64,000 bases of DNA from a virus (IMGVR_UViG_3300034107_001363:1-64000); one strand, 5' to 3'. Positions 13,989 through 21,192 are shown, counted from the first letter of the stretch. Numbers and translations are program-made. Notes: generated by a model from the sequence alone, not told the origin.

Positions 13989-14185
13989 GGTTGGTTTCCT
14001 TTCACGGTGGCGATTGCCTTATCTAGCGGACTGGGACGGGTGTGTTTGCCAAACTCCGATACCGCCCATTCGCAAGCGGCGAGAAGCTCGTCGCGCTGGC
14101 GCTCAAGCCGTTTCGATGTTTCGTAGACCCGGACGATGCTCTCGTTGGCTGCCGCGTCTGTCTCCGGTGTCGGTCGGTCACTCAT
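13985..14185 (-). CDS. Small coiled-coil phage protein (66 aa)
   Basis: MSDRPTPETDAAANESIVRVYETSKRLERQRDELLAACEWAVSEF. This short protein type, with a TPETDA opening and a helix ending in RDELLAA, recurs in many phages next to other small coiled-coil proteins. Role unknown. Confidence 0.65.
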   Translation of the reverse strand: MSDRPTPETDAAANESIVRVYETSKRLERQRDELLAACEWAVSEFGKHTRPSPLDKAIATVKGNQP

Positions 14186-14499
14186 GCGCCCTCCTTTCTT
14201 GCCACGAGCATGGCGTCGGCAACAATGTAAGCTGCCTTGGCAACATTGCGCGCTTGGTCTCCTTCATCTATGCCGTCGTCCATCGTTAATGGCTGGCTAT
14301 GGGGTGGCATTTCGTCATCTAGCAACGAATCAACGCCTTTCATGCGCTCCCACTCAATACACCCCTGCAAAGCCGCCGCTGCGAAGTAGTCACGAAGGTT
14401 CATTCCGTTAGGGTCTCCGTTTTCTTCGCAATCCCAGAATTCGCGTTGGCCAACTGGCACAGGGAACGCTGGCCCGCCGTCGTTTTGTGGTTTGTTCAT
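14182..14499 (-). CDS. Phage protein of the GGPAFPV/LRDYFAA type (105 aa)
   Basis: MNKPQNDGGPAFPVPVGQREFWDCEENGDPNGMNLRDYFAAAALQGC ... ARNVAKAAYIVADAMLVARKE. The GGPAFPVP opening, GMxLRDYFAAAALQG core and AYxxADAMLxARK ending form a widespread small phage protein family of unknown function. ATG 14499 is favoured over an upstream start because the family begins there. Coupled by overlap to the gene downstream. Confidence 0.7.
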   Translation of the reverse strand: MNKPQNDGGPAFPVPVGQREFWDCEENGDPNGMNLRDYFAAAALQGCIEWERMKGVDSLLDDEMPPHSQPLTMDDGIDEGDQARNVAKAAYIVADAMLVARKEGA

Positions 14500-14567
14500 G
14501 ATTTTGAGTGTCAGAAGGGGTCTGTGGCTGAGGTTTGGGGATCTTTTGCAACCGATGCCCAAACATC

Positions 14568-14580
14568 AAGCCGAAGGCTT
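14568..14580. repeat. GAA-triloop mini-hairpin (AAGCC-GAA-GGCTT)
   Basis: A five-base-pair stem with GAA loop. It begins directly at the stop codon of the 28-residue zinc-ribbon-like gene when read leftward. Sequence differs from the AGCGC copies but the geometry is the same. Confidence 0.45.
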
Positions 14581-14666
14581 CAGTGAAGCCGTAGGGACCG
14601 GCACCAGTAGCATGGCCCGGAGTGGTTTTGCCATTGGTAGCAGTGCGGGCAGTAATAGTTTTTCAT
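14580..14666 (-). CDS. Zinc-ribbon-like microprotein (28 aa)
   Basis: MKNYYCPHCYQWQNHSGPCYWC followed by six residues. Two C-x2-C pairs 10 residues apart are a minimal zinc ribbon. The ATG is 10 bases after the stop of the 14676-14828 gene and the stop is followed by a small hairpin. The conserved-looking Cys spacing is the main evidence that it is real. Confidence 0.45.
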   Translation of the reverse strand: MKNYYCPHCYQWQNHSGPCYWCRSLRLH

Positions 14667-14675
14667 GGTTTTGGA

Positions 14676-14828
14676 TCAACCAACAAGATGACGGTCGTTT
14701 TTCCATTCTCGTAGCACCAACCAAAGTAGGCCGGCCAAAGTGGCTGCGTCATACATCCAGCAGGAATGCAGCAAGACCCAGCGGGCGTCTTCAGAGAACA
14801 CTCCTGCTTTTTCTTTGAACAATTTCAT
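14676..14828 (-). CDS. Small hypothetical protein (50 aa)
   Basis: MKLFKEKAGVFSEDARWVLLHSCWMYDAATLAGLLWLVLREWKND: one moderately hydrophobic helix (TLAGLLWLVL) that might touch a membrane. The ATG is four bases from a near-copy of the TTAGC palindrome. The frame extends upstream but without a better start. Confidence 0.5.
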   Translation of the reverse strand: MKLFKEKAGVFSEDARWVLLHSCWMYDAATLAGLLWLVLREWKNDRHLVG

Positions 14829-14832
14829 GGTT

Positions 14833-14845
14833 TTAGTTTGGCTAA
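14833..14845. promoter_or_regulatory. TTAGC palindrome variant, loop TTG
   Basis: TTAGT-TTG-GCTAA: one arm base changed to give a G-T pair. It lies four bases upstream of the 14828 start, the same position as the exact copies before other genes. Confidence 0.5.
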
Positions 14846-14949
14846 TGAAAAAAGGTGTTGCCAAGTGGGCAGAAAGAAAGCATTTTGCTGTCGTCACTGC
14901 TGGCACGGATCGACAAGACTTTCTCACCGGCCGAGAAGCCATAAAAGCC

Positions 14950-14983
14950 CCGGACCCTGTGCCAGCAGGACCGGGGTTTTTCA
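14950..14983. terminator. Bidirectional intrinsic terminator
   Basis: A stem CCCCGG-A-CCCTG / CAGG-A-CCGGGG with loop TGCCAG is followed by TTTTTCATTTT on the plus strand and CTTTTA on the minus strand. It probably ends the leftward transcript that carries the 15829-15255 genes. Confidence 0.65.
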
Positions 14984-15254
14984 TTTTCCCCGACATCGAC
15001 CCTCGTGGTCTTCGGAGGCAAAGGGGGAAACCTCATGCTGGAAATCATCGTTTGTTCAACGACCGTGGTGGAAACAACACTCAGGACGCTGAAAGGGGCA
15101 GAAGGACGATGAGGCGGGCAACCCGGAAGGGACCAGTTTCGCTACTCAGTGACTCAGCTTTGCACCTGCCAGAGGTACGCGCGCGCGTGTATGGTACACG
15201 GAGTTCCGACCGGATGTTTCAATCCTCGAACAACTGAAGGGGCAGCTGGAGGAA

Positions 15255-15479
15255 CTAGGCACCTAGGCTACGGAACAACAAGGCATCGGTTTCCAGATCC
15301 ATTAGAGTGTTACGAGGCATGATTGAGACCAGTAGGTCATCTGACTTACCCCACACTTCCATTACTGACTTGAGGTAGGCTTGAAGGTCGGACCCGTTGG
15401 CCATGTAGAGAATTCCCTTGTTGTTGAGGACGAGGGTTATTGGCACTGGCTCCCCTAGCTTGCGTTTTGAGGCGGTCAC
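15255..15479 (-). CDS. Small hypothetical protein (74 aa)
   Basis: GTG start at 15479 overlaps the upstream TGA. Sequence MTASKRKLGEPVPITLVLNNKGILYMANGSDLQAYLKSVMEVW combines two strands and helices. Followed downstream by a long gap and terminator, so it is the last gene of its transcript. Unknown. Confidence 0.55.
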   Translation of the reverse strand: MTASKRKLGEPVPITLVLNNKGILYMANGSDLQAYLKSVMEVWGKSDDLLVSIMPRNTLMDLETDALLFRSLGA

Positions 15480-15829
15480 GGGACAAGGGGCTTAAGTAGC
15501 TCGATGCTGCGGGCTTCAATGAGTTTCAAGATTCCGCTGGCTTGCTTTTGCCATTTTGCCGTTTGTTCCAAATAATTCCATGAATGGCTGCTTTCCATTG
15601 AGAAAATTGCTTCGCTGAAGTCGTGACCTAGTTCGGCTAGCTCGTTGTCTAATGGCTCGCCACTTCCCTTTCGGGGAATGGCTGCACACAGGTTTCCGCA
15701 GGCACAGGTTACCCATTCCCCTGCGAGATCACTGGCGTTTATCAGCTGGTCGGCGGTGAATTCTTTTTGGGATAGAAATGCATTCCAGTCGAATGGTGGC
15801 TTACCATTTAGTTGGGTGAAGGTTTCCAT
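15476..15829 (-). CDS. Hypothetical protein (117 aa)
   Basis: METFTQLNGKPPFDWNAFLSQKEFTADQLINASDLAGEWVTCACGNLCAAIPRKGSGEP then LDNELAELGHDFSEAIFSM and a closing helix. The WVTCACGNLC Cys cluster followed by P-L-D-x-E-L-x-x-L-G is a recurrent phage motif of unknown role. Confidence 0.6.
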   Translation of the reverse strand: METFTQLNGKPPFDWNAFLSQKEFTADQLINASDLAGEWVTCACGNLCAAIPRKGSGEPLDNELAELGHDFSEAIFSMESSHSWNYLEQTAKWQKQASGILKLIEARSIELLKPLVP

Positions 15830-15924
15830 GCTGTTTGGATTGAACGTCTGAAAGTCTGGGTGTCACTGAACAACGGCCGGGGCGCGGGAGCTTGGTGTGC
15901 GGTGCCGGTGGGATTGATCGTAGC

Positions 15925-15964
15925 AAAAAAAGGGAAGGGGGCGAGGCCGTGAAGCCCTGCCCCC
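15925..15964 (-). terminator. Intrinsic terminator after the 15974 gene
   Basis: On the minus strand GGGGGC...GCCCCC encloses a smaller stem and is followed by TTCCCTTTTTTT. It lies ten bases past the stop of the 15974-16447 gene. Confidence 0.7.
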
Positions 15965-15973
15965 GTGGGTGGA

Positions 15974-16447
15974 TTAGAACGCGCTGCCGGACTCTTCGCC
16001 CTTGCCGAACGCGGCGGCGAACTCGGAGTAGCCCTTGAGCACTTCGAAGGCCTCGGCGTCGAGGATCTTACCCGCGAAGTAGGCCTGCGGTGGTGTTGAG
16101 CCGGAGGAACGGCTGCCGTCCTCGCGGGTCTTATTCCAGCTGCGGATCACGGTGACCTCGCCAAGCTGGGCTGCGATGTCCAATGGTAGTCCCGTGGTGA
16201 CGATGCGGGTGCCTTTGCTGGCGGCACTGAGCAGGGCCATCTGGGACTCGCTGGATAGGCCGTGGACGACCTTGCGGAGGTCCGCCACCTTTTCGAGGTC
16301 GCAGTTGGTCGAGAGCGCCGTGTAGTCGGCAGCGTCTCGGGTGTGGATCAGTGCGGCGGTCGGTGTGACGACGGCGGTGGACGATTCGCCAGCGTCGGAG
16401 AACTCGGAGGCTTCGTTGCGGGCGATGTTTGCGAATGCGGTCTTCAT
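15974..16447 (-). CDS. Hypothetical protein (157 aa)
   Basis: Starts MKTAFANIARNEASEFSDAGESSTAVVTPTAALIHTRDAADYTALSTNCDLEKVADLRKVVHGLSS. A helical middle (SQMALLSAASKGTRIV) is followed by GLPLDIAAQLGEVTVIRSWNKTREDGS and a C-terminal helix. An isolated single-gene unit with its own terminator; expression may be high. No family recognised. ATG 16447 is preceded by ACAACACGACC with no SD. Confidence 0.6.
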   Translation of the reverse strand: MKTAFANIARNEASEFSDAGESSTAVVTPTAALIHTRDAADYTALSTNCDLEKVADLRKVVHGLSSESQMALLSAASKGTRIVTTGLPLDIAAQLGEVTVIRSWNKTREDGSRSSGSTPPQAYFAGKILDAEAFEVLKGYSEFAAAFGKGEESGSAF

Positions 16448-16532
16448 GGTCGTGTTGTCTTTTCTATTGAGGTGTGAGACAAGGGCGGACGGGCAACAGC
16501 GCCCATCCACCCTCATCTCGATCACTGAACTC

Positions 16533-18362
16533 TCAAGCGCGAAGCGCTCCGCGCAAGGCCTGCTCCAAAGCAATGGCGAAGGTGTCTGCTACCTCTTGCT
16601 CGTGGGTTCCGGCTTCAAGCTCTTCGCTGATCATTGCGCGTAGGCGAGCCTTGAGCGTAGGTGAGGCATTGCGGGCCGTTAGTGGTGCTTGTGGCAGAGG
16701 ATCGATGCGTTTGGCTACGAGTCCGTGTTTGGTTTCCACTAGGGCCGTGGTGCCTCGTTTGACGCGATTCATCACTGATACTCGATGTGGCGGCAGACTA
16801 TCGGCTTGCTTGACCTTTGGTTCAGGGACTGCGTTAGCCGGGCTAATAGCCATGAATGGCTCTGTGCGGATAGGCTCCATTAGCGGCGGATGTGACTCCG
16901 TTCCGCGCATGGATGCAAATCCTTTGCAGTTGGCTGATTCTGGACGTGTGTTCTCGAAGGTGATGGTGAAGGGTTCACCACTATGGACGTAACGGATGTT
17001 GGTCCAAGTCCGCTTCTCGACCAGCTCCGACTGGCTTTCGAGGTCGGTCAACTGGTCTTTGAACGAGCGCATAAGCTGACTGCGCTGGTTTTTGAGCCTA
17101 AACTCCATCTTCCCCAACTCCATGTGCCTCATTTGGAGGTCAAACTTTTCGAACCCCTCCAGCTGATCGCGTAGGATGATGCCGACAATCTTCCGCATTT
17201 GAGCGCGAATGATCTGGATACGCTTGGTGAGTTGGTGCCGCTCTTTTCTAACCTCGCTGGCGATTAGGGCCAACTGGTCACGAAGTTCTGGGTGGTCCCA
17301 AATGGCTGAGCCATTACGAAGCTCAATGGACAAGCCCATGTTGGCTGCAGCCTGAACCAGCAGGAAGGACTCCATAGGCTCAGGTTCGTCGCTTTCGTCC
17401 CGCATCAAGCCCTGAAGCACCAGTTCCTCGTCGTCGTTCATGTAATCGACAACGTATCCCTCTGCGTCCTCAATCTCGCCTTCTGCTGCACCTTTGAGTA
17501 GGTGGTAGTCCAATTCGGACAAGGTGAGACGATCTTCCGGTGATCCAGCCATAGTCAGTTCACCCTCACCTTTGTAGTAGGATGACTGGGTGATCTTGGG
17601 GTCGCCCTGCCAACCAACGATGACTAGCCACTGGTTGCGGTGCCAAACCGTGGTGTAGGCAGGGATAATGCCCGTGATGCCGGTCAGCACTTGCACGATG
17701 CTGTGGGCACCGCCGCGAACGGTGATTCCTGCTCGCTTGGCAATGCGCTGCATGGCGACATCGGGCCCGTCCGACATGATCGGCTTGAAGCCATCTTGCG
17801 TCTGCCCAAGGTCGAAGTAGCGGCCGTCTGGTAGCCGGATGGCGTAGCGTGCTTCCTCGTGCTTGAGGCTTTTCCCTTCGCTTTGCATTAGCGGAGGTAG
17901 TTCGTAGACTGTAGCGTCAACCCACTGCCTCTTGCCGTTGACCAACTGCTTGCTGGTTTCTGACTTGAGATAGTGCCGCTGTGCGCGACGGATCACCGTT
18001 TGTTCGGCTTTCCATTTTTCCAAGTCAGCAATGCGCTGAACGTTGAAGACTGTGGATGCGATGAGGTCGGACGCATCCAACGGGTATCCACGCTCCTTAG
18101 CGTGTTCCGTGAGATACTCGTTTGTGGCCGCTATGATTGCATCGGCTCCTTTGGGCAGCCACTTGCCGAATTGGCGTCGCAGCATTGCCCGTGGGATGCG
18201 GGGAAGCAGTCCGTGGGTGATTTGGAGGTCATCGAACAATGCCTCCGGTTCCTCGCCGTTAAAGCGAGCCTCCATCTCCATGATGATCGAGGCGGGGTCC
18301 AGTTGCGAGGACGCGACAAGTTCCGGGTCAAGCCCGGTGATGGTTTTCAATGCTAACTTCAT
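16533..18362 (-). CDS. Large hypothetical protein (609 aa), unknown family
   Basis: The largest left-arm protein. Residues 1-110 are helical. A middle region from about 150 to 270 is strand-rich (YAIRLPDGRYFDLGQ, TVWHRNQWLVIVGWQGD). An acidic linker (DDEELVLQGLMRDESDEPEPMES) leads to a long Arg/Lys-rich helical part from about 370 to 460 (VRKERHQLTKRIQIIRAQMRK), likely a coiled coil. I see no Walker, nuclease or polymerase motif. By position it could be a replication or virion-assembly factor, but this is a guess. An exact TTAGC palindrome lies inside the gene at 16834. Confidence 0.65.
   Translation of the reverse strand: MKLALKTITGLDPELVASSQLDPASIIMEMEARFNGEEPEALFDDLQITHGLLPRIPRAMLRRQFGKWLPKGADAIIAATNEYLTEHAKERGYPLDASDLIASTVFNVQRIADLEKWKAEQTVIRRAQRHYLKSETSKQLVNGKRQWVDATVYELPPLMQSEGKSLKHEEARYAIRLPDGRYFDLGQTQDGFKPIMSDGPDVAMQRIAKRAGITVRGGAHSIVQVLTGITGIIPAYTTVWHRNQWLVIVGWQGDPKITQSSYYKGEGELTMAGSPEDRLTLSELDYHLLKGAAEGEIEDAEGYVVDYMNDDEELVLQGLMRDESDEPEPMESFLLVQAAANMGLSIELRNGSAIWDHPELRDQLALIASEVRKERHQLTKRIQIIRAQMRKIVGIILRDQLEGFEKFDLQMRHMELGKMEFRLKNQRSQLMRSFKDQLTDLESQSELVEKRTWTNIRYVHSGEPFTITFENTRPESANCKGFASMRGTESHPPLMEPIRTEPFMAISPANAVPEPKVKQADSLPPHRVSVMNRVKRGTTALVETKHGLVAKRIDPLPQAPLTARNASPTLKARLRAMISEELEAGTHEQEVADTFAIALEQALRGALRA
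16536..16548. repeat. GAA-triloop mini-hairpin, third AGCGC copy
   Basis: Immediately next to the stop codon of the 609-residue gene, in the context TCTCAAGCGCGAAGCGCTC, which is shared with the 3556 copy (CTCAAGCGC...). Confidence 0.6.
16834..16846. repeat. TTAGC palindrome, loop CGG (intragenic)
   Basis: Exact core inside the coding sequence of the 609-residue protein, encoding part of ISPANAV. It is one of only two exact copies not at a junction. Confidence 0.5.
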
Positions 18363-18400
18363 GTGTAGTCACTTTCTATTACTAAGCCCCCACTGCTCCC

Positions 18401-18411
18401 GCCCGAAGGGC
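18401..18411. repeat. GAA-triloop mini-hairpin (GCCC-GAA-GGGC)
   Basis: Four-base-pair stem in the 72-base gap between the DUF4326 gene and the 609-residue gene. A wider CTGC/GCAG pair encloses it. Confidence 0.4.
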
Positions 18412-18434
18412 TGGCAGAGCAATGGAATGAATGG

Positions 18435-18779
18435 TCACGGGGTGATGGTTTCGAGTGCGCGGCGCTTGATTACGTCGCAATGACAGGCCTGCGGGTAGCA
18501 GTGGCAGTAGAGAGCCACTGATTTGCCTTCTGAGAGCCTCAAGGCGATGCGCTGAATCACTTTGAGGTGTTGCTCCCGGTGGGGCTGCCAATCCTGTTCC
18601 AGAGACAGTTTGTAGGCCTCGCAAACGGCATTCCTCATGTCCTCGTGGGTCATTTCGAACGGATTGCCCAAACCTGCATTGGTCAGGTGGGGATATTTCC
18701 AGTGGTTGCGTCCACAATAGAGGTGGAGGTCGGCTTTAACGCCGGTTTCCCGGACGTGGTGGATGGTGATAGTGCTCAT
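18435..18779 (-). CDS. DUF4326 family protein (114 aa)
   Basis: Matches the DUF4326 pattern closely: an early strand, LYCGRNHWKY, then GLGNPFEM, a helix with VCEAYKLSLEQ, and the signature SVALYCHCYPQACHCDVIKRRALE near the C-terminus. The Cys/His-rich CHCYPQACHCD motif suggests metal binding or a nucleotide-processing site. The family is widespread in phages and bacteria with no proven activity. ATG 18779 overlaps the upstream stop. Confidence 0.75.
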   Translation of the reverse strand: MSTITIHHVRETGVKADLHLYCGRNHWKYPHLTNAGLGNPFEMTHEDMRNAVCEAYKLSLEQDWQPHREQHLKVIQRIALRLSEGKSVALYCHCYPQACHCDVIKRRALETITP

Positions 18780-19135
18780 GGTTTTTTTGATTCGAGGTCG
18801 TGGATGAGGGCCCAAAGCTGTGAGCGTTCCGAGATGAGGGCTTCGGCTTGAGCCGAATCCTCTTGTTGTTCTTTCTCCCCAAAGGTCTCAATGGCCCATT
18901 GGGTGTGCTTCCATTTTCCGGTCAGCTCATCCAAGCGTTCTTCGATTTGCCAAATCCGGAGATCGGCTTCGCGGAGCTTGGTGTCACGAGGCGACTCAAC
19001 GTGGCTGGTTAGCTGGGAGCGGACGATGCTTTCGGCTTCAAGGCAGGCTCCCGCTTCATTGTGGGACTGCACTGTCACTAGGGCGTATGCTCCCTGAAAT
19101 CCGGGAGCGCTCACTTTTACGTGGTAGGTTTGCAT
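18776..19135 (-). CDS. Hypothetical protein (119 aa)
   Basis: MQTYHVKVSAPGFQGAYALVTVQSHNEAGACLEAESIVRSQLTS is strand-rich and resembles small phage domains with a repeated beta hairpin and helix. The second half is a coiled-coil-like helix (READLRIWQIEERLDELTGKW). ATG 19135 lies 17 bases from a TTAGC palindrome and is the first gene of the long leftward cluster. Unknown function. Confidence 0.6.
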   Translation of the reverse strand: MQTYHVKVSAPGFQGAYALVTVQSHNEAGACLEAESIVRSQLTSHVESPRDTKLREADLRIWQIEERLDELTGKWKHTQWAIETFGEKEQQEDSAQAEALISERSQLWALIHDLESKKP

Positions 19136-19214
19136 ACTGCGTGTTCTCTGTTTTAGCTTGGCTAAGACGCCCAAGCGTGCGTGGTGGACAAGTTCCACCG
19201 AAATCTGTAGGTTA
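19136..19214. promoter_or_regulatory. Divergent intergenic region
   Basis: A 79-base gap separates a leftward gene from the rightward small-terminase candidate. It must hold promoters for both directions unless transcripts read through. The TTAGC palindrome occupies its left part. I see no clear -35/-10 pair. Confidence 0.45.
19153..19165. promoter_or_regulatory. TTAGC palindrome, loop TTG
   Basis: Exact core in the divergent region, 17 bases from the leftward start at 19135 and 49 bases from the rightward start at 19215. Confidence 0.65.
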
Positions 19215-19754
19215 ATGGGCATGGAGCAACCATCCCATCTAGCCGAAGGCTCATCGCCTGTCGTGCCGCGTCCTGTTCTCACCCGCAAAGACCCGAATAA
19301 GAAGGTCAGCGACGAGGACAGGGAAGTCCTGAAAGCCTTGTATTGCCAAGGTGTGCCCGCGCCTTTGCTTGCTGAACGCTACGGAATCAAGCCCCGGACG
19401 ATCAACGGTTGGGCGAGCAAGGAGAAGTGGCCATCACCGGGACGTGTGTCCCGGGCCCAGAAGCACCCTGTAGCTGAAGCAAGCGATCCTGCTGCTGCTC
19501 TTGCCCAGTTGTGGCTTGAACGCGGCACAGCAGGACGTGAGGCCATTTATCAGGGAAGCAAGCGAGCCATCGACCGGTTCTTTGCCATGCAGCCCGTGCC
19601 ACAGACCTTCGCTGAAGCTGCCACTGCCGTCAAACTGATGAAGGAAGCCATCAATCCCAACGAGGGCAAGGAAGTGAGCCAAACCGGCATCAGCATTCAA
19701 GTGCTAACCCAGCAGGGCTTCGTCCCCAAGCTGGCCACAACCATCGATGTCTAA
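19215..19754 (+). CDS. terS: Terminase small subunit candidate
   Basis: A 179-residue protein with a Pro-rich N-terminus and a helix-turn-helix (EDREVLKALYCQGVPAPLLAERYGIKPRTINGWASKEKW) like those that recognise the packaging site in small terminases. A helical middle that may oligomerise and a C-terminal tail (TQQGFVPKLATTIDV) follow. It would bind the pac or cos site and load the large terminase encoded at 23043. It is a solitary rightward gene between leftward operons, 3.3 kb before the large subunit, which is unusual. ATG 19221 is an alternative start. A regulatory HTH protein is the main alternative call. Confidence 0.6.
   Translation: MGMEQPSHLAEGSSPVVPRPVLTRKDPNKKVSDEDREVLKALYCQGVPAPLLAERYGIKPRTINGWASKEKWPSPGRVSRAQKHPVAEASDPAAALAQLWLERGTAGREAIYQGSKRAIDRFFAMQPVPQTFAEAATAVKLMKEAINPNEGKEVSQTGISIQVLTQQGFVPKLATTIDV
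19241..19251. repeat. GAA-triloop mini-hairpin (AGCC-GAA-GGCT), intragenic
   Basis: Four-base-pair version near the 5' end of the small-terminase gene; may be fortuitous. Confidence 0.25.
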
Positions 19755-20153
19755 TCGCAACCCAGCTGCATTAGTCGGGAGGGGCATTCAGGGGGAGCTT
19801 GAACTTAGCCATCCCCTAATAACCATAACAGCAATGGACACCAGACCATCCGCAACCCCGGACGGACGCCCATCACCCACCCACCGGACCCTTATTGGCT
19901 TGTCCGTGTGAGGAAAGTGTGCTACATTTTGAGCAAGCGGAAGCCGAGGGTTATAGGGTGTGAAATCCCTTCCAGCGCAGCGAGTTAGGCCGACCGGGAC
20001 GATAGTTGCCGTAATCCGCCGAAGCAGACTGGGGGTTCTTTAGCCAAGTGAAACTGCCTGAATTGAGCGGAAACTGAGAGGTTTGCCGCTATTTCTGTGT
20101 CATGCAGTCGGGATGATGGTCTGGATCGTGGATGGCACTGAATGGACCCCTCC

Positions 20154-20164
20154 AGCCGAAGGCT
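20154..20164. repeat. GAA-triloop mini-hairpin (AGCC-GAA-GGCT)
   Basis: Same 11-base hairpin as at 19241, here in non-coding sequence of the 583-base gap. Confidence 0.4.
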
Positions 20165-20305
20165 TAGGTTCCTGCCCCTCCGTCCCATTGACATGAAAGT
20201 CACCCCAAGCCAGCCTGCACCCACCGATGATTGATGGAGGAAACAAGCTGGCCCCATCTGGAAGAGGAAATCGGGCTGGGTTTGGTCCAGTCCCGGGAAG
20301 AACCC

Positions 20306-20326
20306 TCACCGGTTAAGGTGAGGGCC
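20306..20326 (-). terminator. Hairpin past the leftward 22025-20338 operon
   Basis: CCTCACC-GGTTAA-GGTGAGG, a perfect seven-base-pair stem 12 bases past the stop of the last leftward gene. On the minus strand it is followed by GTTCTTC, a weak U-run, so termination is plausible but not certain. Confidence 0.45.
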
Positions 20327-20337
20327 CATGCCCGAGA

Positions 20338-20493
20338 CTAGTCCATGGGAATCCAGCGGACGCGGTGCTTGCCGTCCAGTTTTGATTCCTTGCTGTCTCC
20401 AGTGGTCCAGCGCTTGGGGGTGCGCGGCTGGATGTGGCGGAGGCCGAGGGCGAGTCCACCGAGGTGGAGTGCGACTGCGATTAGGTAGGTCAT
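20338..20493 (-). CDS. Small membrane protein (51 aa)
   Basis: MTYLIAVALHLGGLALGLRH gives one N-terminal membrane helix, followed by a basic soluble tail (RTPKRWTTGDSKESKLDGKHRVRW). The ATG overlaps the upstream stop (ATGA). It is the last gene of the leftward operon that starts at 22025. Unknown role. Confidence 0.55.
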   Translation of the reverse strand: MTYLIAVALHLGGLALGLRHIQPRTPKRWTTGDSKESKLDGKHRVRWIPMD

Positions 20494-20711
20494 AGGTAGT
20501 GCTTTCTAACGTGTTGAGTGGGGAATTGGACGCTTCTGGTTCCCCCGAATACCAGCGTGGTAGTATGGCTGTCAGAAACCGACACTGTAGCTGTCGATTT
20601 GGTTCGCCGGGACGTCAGCACCAATCCCGGGTAAAGCTCGCTCACAGGTGCCTTGTAGCCCTCACAGAGAGCCAGCATCCGTTCGGCCCATTGCTCATCG
20701 CTCTCGCTCAT
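20490..20711 (-). CDS. Small hypothetical protein (73 aa)
   Basis: MSESDEQWAERMLALCEGYKAPVSELYPGLVLTSRRTKSTATVSVSDSHTTTLVFGG: an N-terminal helix followed by a strand-rich half. It overlaps both neighbours by four bases. Confidence 0.55.
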   Translation of the reverse strand: MSESDEQWAERMLALCEGYKAPVSELYPGLVLTSRRTKSTATVSVSDSHTTTLVFGGTRSVQFPTQHVRKHYL

Positions 20712-20800
20712 GAGAACAAGAGGATGAGAATGTAGAGGAAGCAGGCCCCGAATGCCAGCAGCGAAGCCAGCACCGGGTCGATTGGTTCGTGGTCAATCAT
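20708..20800 (-). CDS. Transmembrane microprotein (30 aa)
   Basis: MIDHEPIDPVLASLLAFGACFLYILILLFS: an acidic N-terminus followed by one membrane helix running to the end. ATGA overlaps at both ends lock it between its neighbours. Confidence 0.55.
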   Translation of the reverse strand: MIDHEPIDPVLASLLAFGACFLYILILLFS

Positions 20801-21060
20801 GCTACCACCTCCTTCGAGTAGCTGATCTTCACCAAGTTTTCACCCGCCTTGCGGAAGGTGAACTTCTCCTCGGTGACGTCCATCACCTCGTTGCCTCCAT
20901 CGAAAGCCTCTCCATCCCCCTTGCGGTAGGTCAGCTTCCTCAAGGATGTCCCATTGGGCTCCCAGTCAGCCATTTCCCTCCACAAGGCCACGGCCTCAGA
21001 GCGGGAAACGATGAGGTTCTTCTGTTTCACCCAGGTCACCTTGCAGGCGAGCAGGGGCAT
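20797..21060 (-). CDS. Hypothetical protein (87 aa)
   Basis: MPLLACKVTWVKQKNLIVSRSEAVALWREMADWEPNGTSLRKLTYRKGDGEAF: strand-rich with one helix. Two starts compete. ATG 21060 has a TTAGC palindrome ending four bases before it, as seen at several other starts. ATG 21090 adds MNTTISQAKT and has GAAGAG directly against it. I prefer 21060 by analogy. Confidence 0.55.
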   Translation of the reverse strand: MPLLACKVTWVKQKNLIVSRSEAVALWREMADWEPNGTSLRKLTYRKGDGEAFDGGNEVMDVTEEKFTFRKAGENLVKISYSKEVVA

Positions 21061-21064
21061 TGTC

Positions 21065-21077
21065 TTAGCTTGGCTAA
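21065..21077. promoter_or_regulatory. TTAGC palindrome, loop TTG
   Basis: Exact core, four bases upstream of the preferred start of the 20797-21060 gene on the minus strand. Confidence 0.65.
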
Positions 21078-21192
21078 TTGTCGTGTTCATCTCTTCAAAT
21101 ACCCGCATTGGTTCGTGGCGGGAGCACGTCATCAGTTTCCCCGATGAGCTAAGGACTTACACACGGTCTAGCCGTGATGCCCCAGCGAGGGA

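Larger units (their letters stand above)
14829..15254. other. Gene-poor gap (426 bases) with terminator
   Basis: Apart from the palindrome variant and the terminator at 14950-14983 I find no supported gene. Frames on both strands here lack sensible starts, junctions or composition. Confidence 0.45.
19755..20337. other. Structured gap next to small terminase (583 bases)
   Basis: No supported gene. It contains an imperfect stem GGAAG...CTTCC (about 19939-19972), a hairpin GCGG-AAAC/GTTT-G-CCGC (about 20069-20091), the mini-hairpin at 20154 and the CCTCACC/GGTGAGG hairpin near its right end. A packaging site, an origin or a structured RNA would fit the place beside the terminase gene; this is inference. 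Confidence 0.45.

Noticed and set aside
19905-20100. RNase P RNA-like GAGGAAAGT motif
   Set aside because: Only the short P4-like string matches. The other conserved RNase P segments are not found.
19985-20257. Minus-strand frame of 90 codons in the gap beside the small terminase
   Set aside because: Arg/Ser/Pro-rich composition without domains, no coupling to neighbours, and it runs through the mini-hairpin.
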